In this document: one piece after another, positions 10,920-22,012 of the stretch | Layout: each line of letters opens with the position of its first letter | How positions within the stretch are numbered: the first letter of the stretch is position 1 | Origin: Gaeumannomyces sp. JS-464 | Taxonomy: Eukaryota > Ascomycota > Sordariomycetes > Magnaporthales > Magnaporthaceae | Length of the DNA: 64,000 nt | Assembly (NCBI GenBank): GCA_002197995.1 | Contig: NGZR01000003.1 | Location: 2,914,001 to 2,978,000 of the forward strand | Reading direction: 5' to 3' | The notes under the pieces: generated by a model | What the model saw: only the letters and a program-made list of their open reading frames with translations | Databases searched by the model: none | Told to the model about the DNA's origin: nothing | Program-made: the position numbers and the translations under genes

Positions 10920-11694
10920 CTTTACAGTTTTTGTGGGGTTTCCGGAATAAGAAAGAAAGGACAGTTGTTGAAATATGGGCTCTATGACCTGTAAACAGGA
11001 AAAAGAGGGCGGAAGGTAGAGAGGAAGAAAGGAAAAATAGACAGTAGGAAATATTAGATCCTGAGGATGGGGAGAAGAACCAAGAGAAAGATGGAAAGGG
11101 CTTGGAAACATCGGTGTTTATGTGAATTCGGTTTCTCTCCCGAAGTGGAAATTCCTTCTTTGCCAGTCCATGCTGTCAAAAAAACGGAAAAAAAAAAAAC
11201 GGAAAAAAAAGAAAGAAAAAAAAAAAGAAGAAGCACGAACCTTGAAACAAAAACTCTGCACGTTTCAGTCCCTAGAATTTGACAGGCGGGCCGTTGTGGC
11301 ATCGCGAACGCAAACGGCGGTCCAGCGGCGGTTTTGGGCGGGGCCGGGACTACCAATTGTGCCATTTCTTCCGTAACCCCTGATCGCTCGGCAATTAACC
11401 CTCAACGACGTCCTCCCAACGACTGCGCTCCGGCTGTGCATGCCGTCGTAGAATATCTCTCAGCCTTTTCCAGGGATAACATACCCGCTCCGCACGGCAC
11501 CCAACGCACGTGCGGGTGCCAAAGATATAGCCCCCATCAACATGGGCAACTGAAGTCCACGCTACCGAGGCTGTCGGCTTGCTGTTTTTCTTGTGTCGGG
11601 ATACCGTGAGCCGACACCGCCCACCATAGCATGGCTGCAAAGATCAGCGACTAAACCCTCCCTCTGGCTCCCTGGGGCGTCTGCACCTTGGCGA
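10920..11694. promoter_or_regulatory. Promoter region of the secreted-protein gene, with a long pyrimidine tract
   Basis: No gene was recognised. The minus strand upstream of the start at 10,919 is pyrimidine-rich, with an almost pure C/T run between 11,179 and 11,233 (A/G on the plus strand). Such tracts are common in strong fungal promoters and near transcription starts. The part near 11,640-11,694 should hold the 3' untranslated region of the transporter. Confidence 0.45.
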
Positions 11695-13199
11695 TCAGGC
11701 AAGGACAGCGCCGAGCATGCACAGCACCCCGCTCAAGATGGAGACCTCCCTAAAGCCCCCGTAGCGCTCGAGAATGGCGCCGTTGATGGGCGGCCCGACC
11801 AAGACGGCAAGGGACGCGACCGCGATGCCCATCCCCATGTAAGTCCCGATGTCCTTGGGGCTATCTGGGCAGAGCGTGAAGACGACGGACCCGCAAGAAA
11901 CAAGCGCCCCCGAGACGAACCCGAAAACGCACGCAAACGCCATGACCCCGGCCGGCGTCGTCGCCGACGGCCAGCAGAAGATGAGGATGGACGTGGCCGC
12001 CCCCGCCACCATCAGCGTGTTGATGCGCCCAAACTTGTCGCCCAGGATTCCCGGGATGATTCGGCCGGCAGGCTGGCGCGCGTTGATGGCGCGACCAATA
12101 TACAGCGCGGCCGCTTCGTCCATCCCGGACTCGCGCACGCCATAGCTGGGCAGGTAGAACAGGGGCACAAACATGCCGAAGAAAAGCGCCGCAACGGCGG
12201 CCACCAGCAGCGCGTACAGCGGGCGGCCGAACGCGGACCACAAAAAGAAGCGGCTATCGCGGGGCGGCAGGCGCGCGCGCACCGTGGCGGCGGCGAAGAC
12301 CAGGACCGGCACCATGACGAAGCCGCACACGCGCACGGCCCAGCCGAAGCTGACGCTGGACCCGGGCGCGAGCGGGAGGCGCGCGAGCACAATGGGGAAC
12401 ACGACGGCGCCGAGCGACGAGCCGGCGATGGCGAGGCCCATGGCGGCGCCGCGCTTCCTGTCAAAATGCTGCGGCACCGCGGCCATGGCCGGGAACATGA
12501 GCAGGCCGTTGGACACGCCCGACAGCACGCCCTGCGCCAGGACGAAGTGCCAGTACGCCGTGCACACGCTCGTGAGCATGACCGAGGCCAGGTATGCTAC
12601 GGCTGCCGGGCGGATGACCTGCCGTGCTTCGCATGTCAGTTGGGTTCCCTTCGTTTGCCCAAGCCCTTTGCTCCGCGGGCACGTACCCATGCTCCAAAGC
12701 GATCGAAGATGGGCCCTCCAACCGCCCCGGATGCAAAGATCAGAAACACCTGGATCGAGCCGATCCAGGAGATGTCGTCCGGGCTGTGGTCTCGGAGCTG
12801 GTGATGCATATAGTATGCTTGGAAGACGCCAAAAGAATTGGCATAGCCCAATGTGCAGAACATGACCCCTGCGGTGCCTGCAGCGCACAGCCATGCCTCC
12901 TTGCCACCGTCGGGGAAAGCCTCGGTGTCGTCGGTTCCATTCGCCTGCTGGCATCGCGGGTCTCCCTCGACCTCCAGGCGGGCGATCGGCTCTGCTGAGA
13001 TACATGCTCGTGCAATACCTTGTCGTTTGGGCCGCCGCTTTGGCTGGTGAGCGCCCGCGGCCCTGTTCCTGGACCTTGCAGGTTGTTGTTCATGGCGATG
13101 GTTGCTTTGTCTTTTTTTTTCTCTTGGGGTTCTATTCCATGCTTCGCACTTGCCGCGAACAAGGGCGTCAGTCGCGCCATATCTTTGCGAGGGTATCAA
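11695..13199 (-). CDS. MFS transporter of the monocarboxylate (MCT/SLC16-like) type
   Basis: Two exons: 12,687-13,199 and 11,695-12,618. The intron (12,619-12,686, 68 nt) starts GTACGTGC and ends GGCAG, and phase is kept. The spliced product is about 478 residues with about 12 membrane segments. Exon 1 ends with the first half signature (GGPIFDRFGAW). Exon 2 holds the central loop and the second-half signature GRIIPGILGDKFGRIN. The N-terminus has the acidic plus PDGGKEAW lead-in seen in fungal MCT-like carriers. It should sit in the plasma or vacuolar membrane and move a small organic acid or related metabolite. The start is uncertain: a Met at 13,093 opens a more natural leader but in another frame, so a small frameshift near 13,000 is possible. 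It diverges from the deaminase gene. Confidence 0.8.
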
Positions 13200-13884
13200 G
13201 ATACACTATGCACTACATATCTACCCGGGCGCGGACCGGCCCCGAGTGGTGCCCGACAGGTTCAGTCGTCTACATCATTATCTGCCAAGATTTTATGCTG
13301 TGCTGCATCAGTATCCGTACGCCTTCGCCGCTTCGCAGCATCACCGACGCTTGCATGAGAACCAAATAGTTGCCCGCTGGGTATCTTGTGCGACACATCT
13401 CCATGTCTTACACCCCCTTCTCGGACTTCCGCGCTTGGCAGTAATACGGCGCCGCAATACCGCAATATCGGCAACAATCGACGCAGGCCAGAATCCATAC
13501 GAGCATATCCCAAGATCTTCTACGAGTAGGGAATGTCATTTGATGGATCCCGCAGGATTCGAGAAGTTCCCAGAGAGTGCGCAATGGAAAAAATACATAC
13601 ATGCGTCTGATGATTGCCTGTGTTATTCGACGCCCCTTTCTTGGCGATGCAGAAAACCCTTCCCTTCCTTCAGCTTGATGAGGCGAGCCCGTTTATCCAG
13701 ACGGTCCCACTCAGCATCACTGCGGGGTAGTGCCGCCCGGGCCCCCCTCCATGACCACAGAGAGCGCGGATGCTTGCGAATGCTCAGAGCAATTCGCTGC
13801 AGCCTCCCGATGCTCGGTGTACAAGGACGGAACCGATACATCGTCAGGCCAATTAATTAACCTGGAAAGACACAGCCGACCACC
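13200..13884. promoter_or_regulatory. Divergent promoter region between transporter and deaminase
   Basis: The two genes point away from each other across about 0.7 kb, so both promoters should lie here. A plus-strand open frame (13,102-13,860) exists but is basic, lacks domains and overlaps the transporter, and was not accepted. No binding site can be named with confidence. Confidence 0.4.
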
Positions 13885-14433
13885 ATGGCCGCTGAAGTGA
13901 CACCCTATCCGAGTCTTGAGCCCGGCAACCACGATGCCTTTATGGAGCTCGCCATTGAAGAAGCCAAAAAGTCACGACCAGATCCGGGCAAGTTCGCCGT
14001 CGGGGCCGTACTTGTCGACGCCGACACGGGCCAAGTCCTCTCCTCCGGGTTCTACCTGGAGTACCCCGACGACTACCGGGGCGACATCGGCTCCACCCAC
14101 GCCGAAAGGTGCTGCTTCATCAAGATCGCCGAAAGACACGGCATCCCTGAATATCGCATCCACGAAGTCCTGCCACCCAACACTGCCATTTACACGACCT
14201 TGGAGCCGTGCAGCGCGAGGCCTAGCGGCGACAGACCTTGCGTCAATCGGATTCTCGGACTCAAAAGCGTCGTCAAGACGGTCTATGTGGGCATCAGAAC
14301 TCCAGGAGCGCCAGTTGCGCGCGATGATGGAAGGGAGGCACTTGAAGCAAGCGGCGTGAAGGTCATCTATCCAGTTGAGCACATGAAAGACAGGATAATA
14401 GAGGTCTCCATGGCTGGGAGAACCAACGCTTGA
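13885..14433 (+). CDS. Cytidine/deoxycytidylate deaminase-fold protein (DRAP-deaminase-like)
   Basis: A single exon of 182 residues starts in an excellent context (CACCATGGCC). The zinc site is complete: THAER with His72 and catalytic Glu74, then LEPCSARPSGDRPCVNR with Cys109 and Cys119. The ten-residue spacing with SG between the cysteines resembles the riboflavin-pathway deaminase domain of fungi more than tRNA adenosine deaminases. It should hydrolytically remove an amino group from a pyrimidine or pyrimidine-like compound, probably in the cytosol. It lacks the pseudouridine-synthase domain of fungal Rib2, so it may be a stand-alone paralogue in special metabolism. All key residues are present and no frame break was seen. 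The substrate is inference. Confidence 0.85.
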   Translation: MAAEVTPYPSLEPGNHDAFMELAIEEAKKSRPDPGKFAVGAVLVDADTGQVLSSGFYLEYPDDYRGDIGSTHAERCCFIKIAERHGIPEYRIHEVLPPNTAIYTTLEPCSARPSGDRPCVNRILGLKSVVKTVYVGIRTPGAPVARDDGREALEASGVKVIYPVEHMKDRIIEVSMAGRTNA

Positions 14434-14557
14434 ATACAACGCTATGTAATGCGGGATAAGGGAAATGGGTGTGTAGAGGGCAATCCAAGATGTGCTATTA
14501 CAATATCCTTCACTTCCTACAATGAGTGCGGGACAAGCAAAAAAGAGAGTTCGCTGA

Positions 14558-15825
14558 TCAAGACGACGGCGACTTCAGACTCCGCGCGAGCTCAAGCGCG
14601 TCCGGGTTCTGCCGCCACGCTCGGTCAATGTCCATCATACGATCCCGAGTCTCTCCCATCCCACTCGGGGTCGCGCCCGAGAGCCAAGCCTGACAACGCT
14701 GCCCGAGCGCCTCAGGGATCCGGAGCGAGACGAGATGCCGGAGGTGCGCCCTCTGCAAGGCGATTTCGGCAGTCAGGTCGCGCGGCACGTCCCACAGCTG
14801 CTTCCCCGTGCCCTTACCGCGTCTTCCCCACGCCTCAAAAAGGAGGCTGGCGCGCGGGATCGCGAGCCCAAGCACCTCGTCGACAAGCTCCTGCGGCAGC
14901 CCGGCCTTCCACAGCAAGGGCAGCGCCGCCTGCACGTCCTCCAGCTGCAGCACCAGGCGCGCCAGGAGCAGCGCGACACACGCGACGCCTCCCGCCAGCC
15001 ACAGCGAGGCCTCCTCGTCCAGTGGGGGTTCGGCCTGGTCTAGCGCCGTGAGCGGCGCTGCGCTCGGCGTGTCGAAATCCGTCAGCCACCCCGGCAGCGG
15101 CCCGGCGTACATCAGCCATGCCGGCGCCGGGGTGTTGGGGGGTGCCATCCACATCGGCAGGCCCCGGCCGGCAGGTGGAATGGTACGCCTGCCTTCCTCA
15201 GCACCTCGTACGCCTCGCGATCGCGATCCAGCATCAGCAGTAGTCCCGCCTCCTGCACGCAGTAAGACAATCTGGTCTGCTGGGAGGGCTTGTCGTCACT
15301 CCACACAGTGTCCAGCTCCTGCACCGCTCGCCTTATGATTTCCACCCGGGCGGCGGCCGCGTCAGGGGTATTGATTTGGCGGAGACTGTCGAGCTGGTGA
15401 CGGAACAGTTTGAGAACGCACTAGCTCTCCGACATGATGCGGGTCGGCCGGCCAGGAGGGGGCGCGGTGGCGCCGAGAATCACAAGGGCAACGGTAACGA
15501 CAGCACCTCTGCTGTGGGAGAGTCGGTGGGAATAGTACGAGTAGTTATATACTTTGTTGCAGAGGATGCCATGCCGGCGAGCATCGGCGTCCCGGTGGCT
15601 ATCCTTGCAGTAGTAGACAACGCCGCATTGGCAGAGCTGCAAGGGCTGGCCGTCCCGTGGCGTTCCAGCGCGACAGTACTCGCATTGTCTCGGTGGGAGA
15701 GGGGCTCTGAATGGGAGGGTGGCGAGATATGTCTGAAGCAATCGCATTTTCGGGCCGCTGCGGGAGAGTTCGTTCCAAGGGCGCTTCGTAAAGAGTGACA
15801 AATTAACGAGGGTAATTGAAAACAA
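14558..15825 (-). CDS. MYND zinc-finger protein, probably frameshifted
   Basis: Exon 1 (from Met 15,825 or the inner Met 15,747) encodes an MYND-like finger: C48, C51, C65, C67, C73, H77, H85, C89, with VVYYC as the hallmark. The position that is usually Cys is His77. An intron at 15,421-15,552 (132 nt, GTATAT...CTAG) restores an alpha-helical region rich in Leu. The frame then changes near 15,165, within a GC-rich stretch with C and G runs, and continues open to 14,558. Joined this way it resembles large fungal families of MYND proteins with a helical C-terminal part of unknown role. The change of frame is either a sequencing indel or a real lesion. MYND fingers bind proteins, but no partner can be named. 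Confidence 0.65.
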
Positions 15826-16492
15826 GACAGAGATATCGATTGCAGATGCAATAATTAACGAGTGATATGGAGCGTGTACTAGTTATCGTCTAGAACGATT
15901 TGGTAGGAGAGCTGAGACACGCGCCTCGACGAAGCTCGAAAGCGCAAATCCGAGTGGCAACAAAACGGTCCTGGCCATTGAACTCATCCAAAACACCAGG
16001 CTTCATCCTTCCTCCTGTCGCTGCTTTCCCAGCCTTCGCAAGAAGAAGTTGCAGCCACGCCACTGCCTAAGCAGATATAGATCTACAAGGAAGGTCCAAG
16101 ACTTAAGGTTAATTAGCGCACATGCACCCGGCCGCAACGACCCATGGGCTTCATCCTTCCACTCGGTTCCATCGGAAGATTTACAGACGACAGCGTTGGG
16201 TCAACACGGAACAACCAGGCTTGGTGCTGGGCTGCATGCCTTCTTCGGGCCCAGTGGCTTTTCCTGCTTGGCAGCTACCATCAGATCCATTAATTTTCAG
16301 CCTTTGCACAATTACATCGTTGCCAGAGTCTTCGGGTCATTTCCAAAGTTCCTTTTCTAATTCCGGCTCCTTTTCCTCCCAGATTCCCGAAACCATCTTC
16401 TTTAAAATGCCCACTCCTTTTAACTTCTTTAAATCTATTTATACGGCACAACCCTAAAATGGTCCCAGATCTTTAAAGGCATCAAGAACATA
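15826..16492. other. Intergenic, between MYND gene and Fot1-like transposon
   Basis: Base composition is normal. Short open frames without domains are present, and nothing convincing was found. It should hold the promoter of the MYND gene. A TA at 16,491-16,492 is the insertion site of the adjacent transposon. Confidence 0.45.
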
Positions 16493-18078
16493 AGTCAGAG
16501 CCCCCCCTGTTGGGCACCGCCCCCCTGTTGGGCATCCCCACCGGCATCAGATCAACACCAAACCTAGTGCATTTAACTGCAAATTTCTACCTCTATTTAA
16601 CTAACCTCGATACAACTGTATATAGATTCCTGATCAGAATTTGACTCTCTTTCTGATGCTGTATCATTTGCCTCCTCAACTTGCCCCCTGCCTCTGCAAC
16701 GCGGCGGACATCAACGAAGGTCTGGTTAGGGTCTGGTATTACCCTCCTTTTTTTGCGAGGCCGTTGTGCCTCCAATTCGGCCTCTAGCCACCTAATTTTT
16801 TGCTGAGCCTCAGCCAGTTCGAATTCACGTGCCTGATAGCCTTTTTGAGGCTTTCGGAAGAAAAGTCGGGCCGTGGGGCTTGCCGGAAGCCGGGCGTTGA
16901 AGGCGCTGATTTAGGGGGCCAACTCTCGACTTTGTTTGGGAGTCTCCCAGGGCACCTGGGACAGCCGAAGAAGGACCGTTAAACGCTGTTTGGCCCTGTT
17001 ATCCTCTGCGGATTGATGAATTTTGGCTCGTTGGCTGTTCTGGTTTGAGTTTTCAAGTAAAAGTCGGCTTAATAAGGGCTTCCGTATATTCCGGGGCCAA
17101 AAGCCGGATGCCCGCCACCCCGACCTAATTATATAGGGGGTAAGGGCTTGCGATCTTGCAGAGGCATAGGCCTGCAAAAATTGACGCTTTCCTACCACAG
17201 TTAAGCAGGTAAATAGAGCCTGGGAGCCGGTTATTTTGCGGTAGGCGTGCTTAAGAGGGCTGAAAACGGATAGGTTTAAAGGCTGCAACACGTGCGAGGT
17301 ATGAGGGGGTAAATAAAAGAGATGAACGTCGTTCCGGAGGTAAAGATACATAAACTTTTTGGTTATATGGGATCCGTGGCCATCCAATATTAAAAGCCGG
17401 GGTTGGGTGCCCGGCAAAAAGACCTTTTGCAGCCATTTAACTGCAATACGGTCAAAAGTCCAGCCGTTTTCCGTTGCGGTAAATTGCCACCTTCGGGGTT
17501 TGCTTTTATCCTCCGGAAACCATTGTTCTTGCACGTATTTTCCTTCGAAAATAATAAGGGGAGGAAGCGAGACCCAGTGGCCGAGATGCACTCGAGGAAA
17601 CTCGTCCAGGTGCGAGATCCGGGCTCTTTTCTTTGCAAAATACGGGCCTCCGCGAGGCCTAGAACAAGCCCGTTACCCGTCTTGCCCTCCTGTAGGCCGC
17701 CTTCGTCCATATTGTACGTGTTTTCCGGCTTGATCCCGGCCACCTCCGGGACCTCGAGGCGTTGCCACCATTGCTTTATTACTTCCGTAGTAGCCCCTTT
17801 AAAACGTGCCGATTCTATGCGCCGGCCCCTACCGACCCGGATCTTCTGATATCTTTTTAAAAAGCGGTAAATCCAACGCTTCCCGGGGGCCGGTTGGGGC
17901 CCTGCCGGCGTAGGATCTCCTCCGCAAAAAAACGGACTTTTGCATATGTTGGAGGGAGGCTTAGGGAGGCCTAAACAAGCACCCAATTTGCTAAGGGCTT
18001 TTCCAAAGCCGGCCCTAGCCGCTAAAAAGGCTTTTGGGACTGCCGAATAGGTAGGGTTCCCTTCAAACGGTGTTGTAG
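16493..18078 (-). mobile_element. Fot1/pogo-like DNA transposon, left 1.6 kb of a split element
   Basis: The left end starts AGTCAGAGCC after a TA, with the 14-base motif CCCCCTGTTGGGCA repeated twice in the first 45 bases. Almost no RIP damage is seen, unlike other repeats here. The element is cut at 18,078 by the gypsy C 5' LTR. Its other end (AGCCGGAGCC, preceded by TA) lies at 43,829 in the same orientation instead of inverted. The two parts sum to about 1.83 kb, the usual size of such elements. Confidence 0.8.
16593..18073 (-). pseudogene. Fot1/pogo transposase, broken
   Basis: Reading from 18,073 downward gives a CENP-B-like DNA-binding region with KRWIYRFLKRYQ, then NMDEGG (first catalytic Asp), LLILDGHGSH (second Asp) and LQPLNLSVF, where the third Asp is Asn. 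The two main open frames (17,390-17,986 and 16,911-17,591) overlap and need a one-base shift near 17,560. An in-frame TAA at 16,911-16,913 sits where a Gln codon is likely. The tail to 16,593 has KKRRVIPDPNQTF, common at the end of Fot1-type transposases. The first 27 codons are at 43,992-44,072 on the other strand, displaced by a gypsy insertion and an inversion. Confidence 0.82.
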
Positions 18079-18392
18079 TGTCACACGGAGGCGCCCAAGG
18101 GGATCCTTGGAAATAGCCTCATAAGGGCCCCAAAAGCCCAAACGCCTGCAAAAAATAAGCGCCGAAGCAGTGGAGCCAGTTGTTAAAATGGGGCTACCAA
18201 TCGGGCTAAAAGCGGGGGCGTAAATGGACGGACCTTTAGCACGGGCCACAAAAACTATCTATTTAATCCCTGCGTCCCTTATAAATCCCTTTGGCAAATT
18301 TTAGCTTTTTAAGCATTTTTTAAAGCCATAAAAATTATTAGCTTTTATAATAAAAGATTAATCTTTTAAGTTTGCATTGCACTTTTGTAACA
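18079..18392 (+). repeat. Gypsy C 5' LTR
   Basis: It starts TGTCACACGGAGGCG and ends TTTTGTAACA (314 bp). It is preceded by TGTAG at 18,074-18,078. Its partner is the inverted copy at 44,073-44,388 (316 bp), flanked by TGTAA in the sense direction, so the duplication differs by one G-to-A change. The first 200 bases are GC-rich and the rest grows AT-rich, showing where RIP fades out. Confidence 0.85.
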
Positions 18393-21300
18393 AATAATCT
18401 TTTATTTACTTAGGACCGCTTAGTAGTACCTATTATTTTTCCTTTTAAGCTTTAAAAGGCACTACTTAGTTAAAATCCTATCCCACATTACCTTTTAATC
18501 GTCCAAACCGACAAATCCTTATCGGTCGCACTATTATGGAACACTTAACAAGCTCGTAACCCGGTTAGCATTAAGCCGATTACGCTTAGCCCCGTTATTG
18601 CCAGCACTTTTGGAACCCCCGCTAATTCGTCCTAACACGGAATCCAACGACAAGTCGTTCGAAAAAAAGGGCGAGAATTTTTTTCGGCGGAAAAAAACCT
18701 TACCGCTTTTTTTATAAAAGTAAAGTGTTTTGAAAATCCTTAAACGTCCCGCATTAAACAATTGGGAACGATATAACTAACCTTAGTAGCAGGATAATCG
18801 AACCTCCGGGACTCAACGCTCGGGCTTATAAAATTCGCGGGTTAATAAAAACTTATAGGATTGCGAAAATACGTTTATAAGCGACGCTTTAAAAGCGTTT
18901 ATTTTTATAAAGCGCTTTTTAACTTTAAACGCGTAATAATTACGACAGAACTTTTATTACATTAAAAATAAATTACCGCACTTTTTAAATAGGCTATTAC
19001 GGTTTAAAAAGGGTTTACCAACGCTTATAACGCTATTATCGCTTTAACTAAAAATGTTAGCCGAAACCGCTTTTAAAAACAAAACGAAATCGCTTTTTAA
19101 AAACTATTACGAAATTATAGCAATTTAGTATAACGCCGCTATTAGCTTTTTACGGGTAAGCTAAAACCTTTTTAAAAATTAGTAAAAATAATTTCGTAAT
19201 CGAGTCGTCGTTAAAAGCTAAACTTTCGCTTAATAGGTTTAAGCTATGGTTTTCGTTTTTACGAAAAATTAGTAAGTTCGAATATAAGCTTTCGCGAAGT
19301 TTTAATACGTTATAAAATAATAATAAAAACGCTTAATAGTTTTAAATAACCGGTTTACAATTTTCTAAGCTAACGTTAAAACGTAAACCGGATAGAAAAA
19401 GTTAAATCGCCGATTTATAAGCTTTACGCTTAGTAATTAAAAAAGCCGTAACCGATTTCGCTGTTTAAATTAAGGTAAAATAAAATCCTAACGTTCGCTT
19501 AGTAATATTCGAAGTTATACGTTTTTAAGCCGGGATAAGTTACTTTTCGATTAAGTACCTTTTGTTAAATGCAATCGCTTAGGCTTAAAAAGCCGCGTAT
19601 AATATCCCGTCGCCGCCGGTTTAAAAAGCCCTATTATAATAACCACCCCGGGTAAAAAATCTTCGTTTAACGATAAAAAATTTGCAAAAGGAATAAATTC
19701 GCCGTATTACTAATGTAACCGCTTATTAGTTTAACGTTGTATAAATAAAACCATATTACCCTGGAAGTTTTTCAAGCTAAATAGGCGAATCGCTACGAGG
19801 TTTACTAAAACGACTTTTTACGGTTACCGCTTTCGGAAAAGATTTTAACGACGATAGCGAAAACGACGGGAAAAATCGCCCGCTTAAACGCACGTTACGA
19901 TTTGGATTAAAAATAACTTTTAAAATCCTACGCTAAAAGCTTTTATTACGGTTTTTAAGCTAAGTATTACAACTAGTTGCCGTTAACATTAACCTAGTTT
20001 ACTTTAATAAGCTTTCCATTTACAATGGGAAAGATTTGTTTAAATTTAAACTTTAATAGTTTCGCGTTACGTTATATATGGAAACTTATGCCGATAACTT
20101 TTTTAAAACGTAATAAAAATTAATTAAGTGGAATTACTTTTTACGGACAAAGTTTAAACGTAGCATTACTAACGGTTAAGTATGGCGAAACGATCGAACC
20201 TAATTAACTTATAGCAAAGTTATACCACCGCTTTTTAAAAACGATTTTGAAACGTTTTAAAACATTACCGTAACGTTAGGAAAATAAAAAAACTTAAATA
20301 TTACAAAGATATTTCCTAATATATAACGGACTTTTTTAATTTTAACGACGTTAGTTAATAAGCTAAAATTACTTTTAAAAAGCATATTTCGCGGACTTTA
20401 TTAAAAGAAATTATTCGCATAATTTATTTCCGTAACGGAAAAGTTTTAAAAACCGACGAGGATTTTATAACAGCCATTTTAAAAATAAGAAAAATCCACG
20501 AAATAATGTTTTAAAACTTTAAGTTATCGCTATGAAAAGGCGAGCCCGTTTTAATATAAAAGCGCTCGAAATTAGGTTATTACCCCGGCGGTAAACGTTG
20601 TAAAACGAACCTTTTAAATTAATTTTTAAAATTTTAAAACGCCGTTAAAAGCGGTAAAAAAGTTAAAAAAAATAACATTTAGGTTAACACTAAGCTCGTT
20701 TTGGAAAATATTAATTAATAAAAAATAAATGCAAAAAAAGCTAAAATTTTTATTAGCGTTATGGTAAAAACTAGTATTACATTTTGGCTTATTTCGTAAA
20801 AAACAACGTTAAAAAAGAAAATCTTTTTGCGGCGCTAGCAAAAAACGGCTGCTATTAGCTAAAAAAGGCTATTAAGAAAAGAAAAAAACATTTTTAAAAT
20901 AACTAAAAAGGTTAAAATCGTAACCGTTATTTAATTTTAACAAATATCTTTTATTTTAAACCGATATTTCGAAAAACTTTTTAAGTTAAATTTGGATTGC
21001 TAATAATCCTAAATCGTTATAATTAAAACTAAAGCCGGGATATAAAAAAGGAAACCCATATAAATATATATATCCGATTAAAAAGTCGTTTTAAAATTTT
21101 TATTCGAATCCTTTTTAACTTAAAAGCGATATACCGTTATTTCGGATAAAATTACGGTTTTATTACTTAAGTACGTTATTAATCGGCTTATATTTTAAGC
21201 TATAAGAGCTTTTTACAAGGGCTTAATAAAAGTAAAAGAAAACTAGCTTTTTTTTAATGTTATATTACAGCATCGAAACTACCGAATAATAAAAACTTTC

Positions 21301-22012
21301 GAAATTAATCTTTTTAATTTCGATTTCGACGTTTTTATGCTTTACAAATGGATTAAAAAACATAAACCTTTAGGATTTTTAAAAGAATTAAAAAACGTCC
21401 AGTTCGAATCGGAAAGTTATTAAAAATGCAATTAGTTAAAAGGTTAAAATTAAAACACCGCTGCCCGAAAACATCCTAACCATCGAACTAACCATTATCG
21501 CTTTTATTAAATAACGCATTATAAAGCTTTAAAACTTTAAGCCTTTTAATAAGTATAAAAATAAGTTATAAAACTTTAAACCTTTTAATAAACTTAATAT
21601 TATACCTAAAAAGTATTAGGAGTTCCTTTTTATTATATTAGCTAAAACCGCAATGCGCTTACCCGATTATCAGCTTTAAAATTATAAAATTAATTTTAAA
21701 AAAAAGCTAAACCTATATAAAGCCTTTAATACTAAATAAGCGCTTAAAAATTAAAAGTTTTTAAGTTTTAATTTTAAAAAAACTTAAAAATAAAAAAAAT
21801 TCGACGATTTATTTTCGCCGTTAATTTACTTTTATTATTCGCTAAAAAAAAGATTTTTTAAATTTTTTACAACTTATTATCGATTATAAAAACCTTAATT
21901 TTAAAACGATATTAATCCGGTATTTTATTTTTTTAATTACTAAATTTTTAAACACGTTGCGAAATGCTAAGTAAGTAACGAAAATTAACTTAAAAACCGG
22001 TTTTAACTTAAT
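18393..22012 (+). mobile_element. Gypsy C internal region, 5' half: gag, protease, start of reverse transcriptase
   Basis: A strongly RIP-mutated plus-strand coding remnant. A gag-like start lies at 18,537. The last 130 bases translate to the reverse transcriptase entry region, ending KINLKTGFNL, where active enzymes have Asp in place of the Asn. The frame is cut at 22,012 by the family A LTR, after TTAAT. The missing continuation, LIRIKKGY, is found on the minus strand ending at 54,067. Confidence 0.75.

Noticed and set aside
11593..12865. Long plus-strand open frames over the transporter
   Set aside because: They are low-complexity Arg/His/Ala-rich shadows of the minus-strand MFS gene, whose membrane segments and intron are clear.
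13102..13860. 252-codon plus-strand open frame between transporter and deaminase
   Set aside because: It overlaps the transporter antisense, has a basic composition without domains, and is explained by GC-rich sequence and the transporter's reverse frames.
14449..15338. Plus-strand frames opposite the MYND gene
   Set aside because: Pro/Arg/Ala-rich reverse readings of a GC-rich coding region, with no domain.
9123..15825. Full secondary-metabolite cluster
   Set aside because: No PKS, NRPS, terpene cyclase or pathway transcription factor is present in the island.
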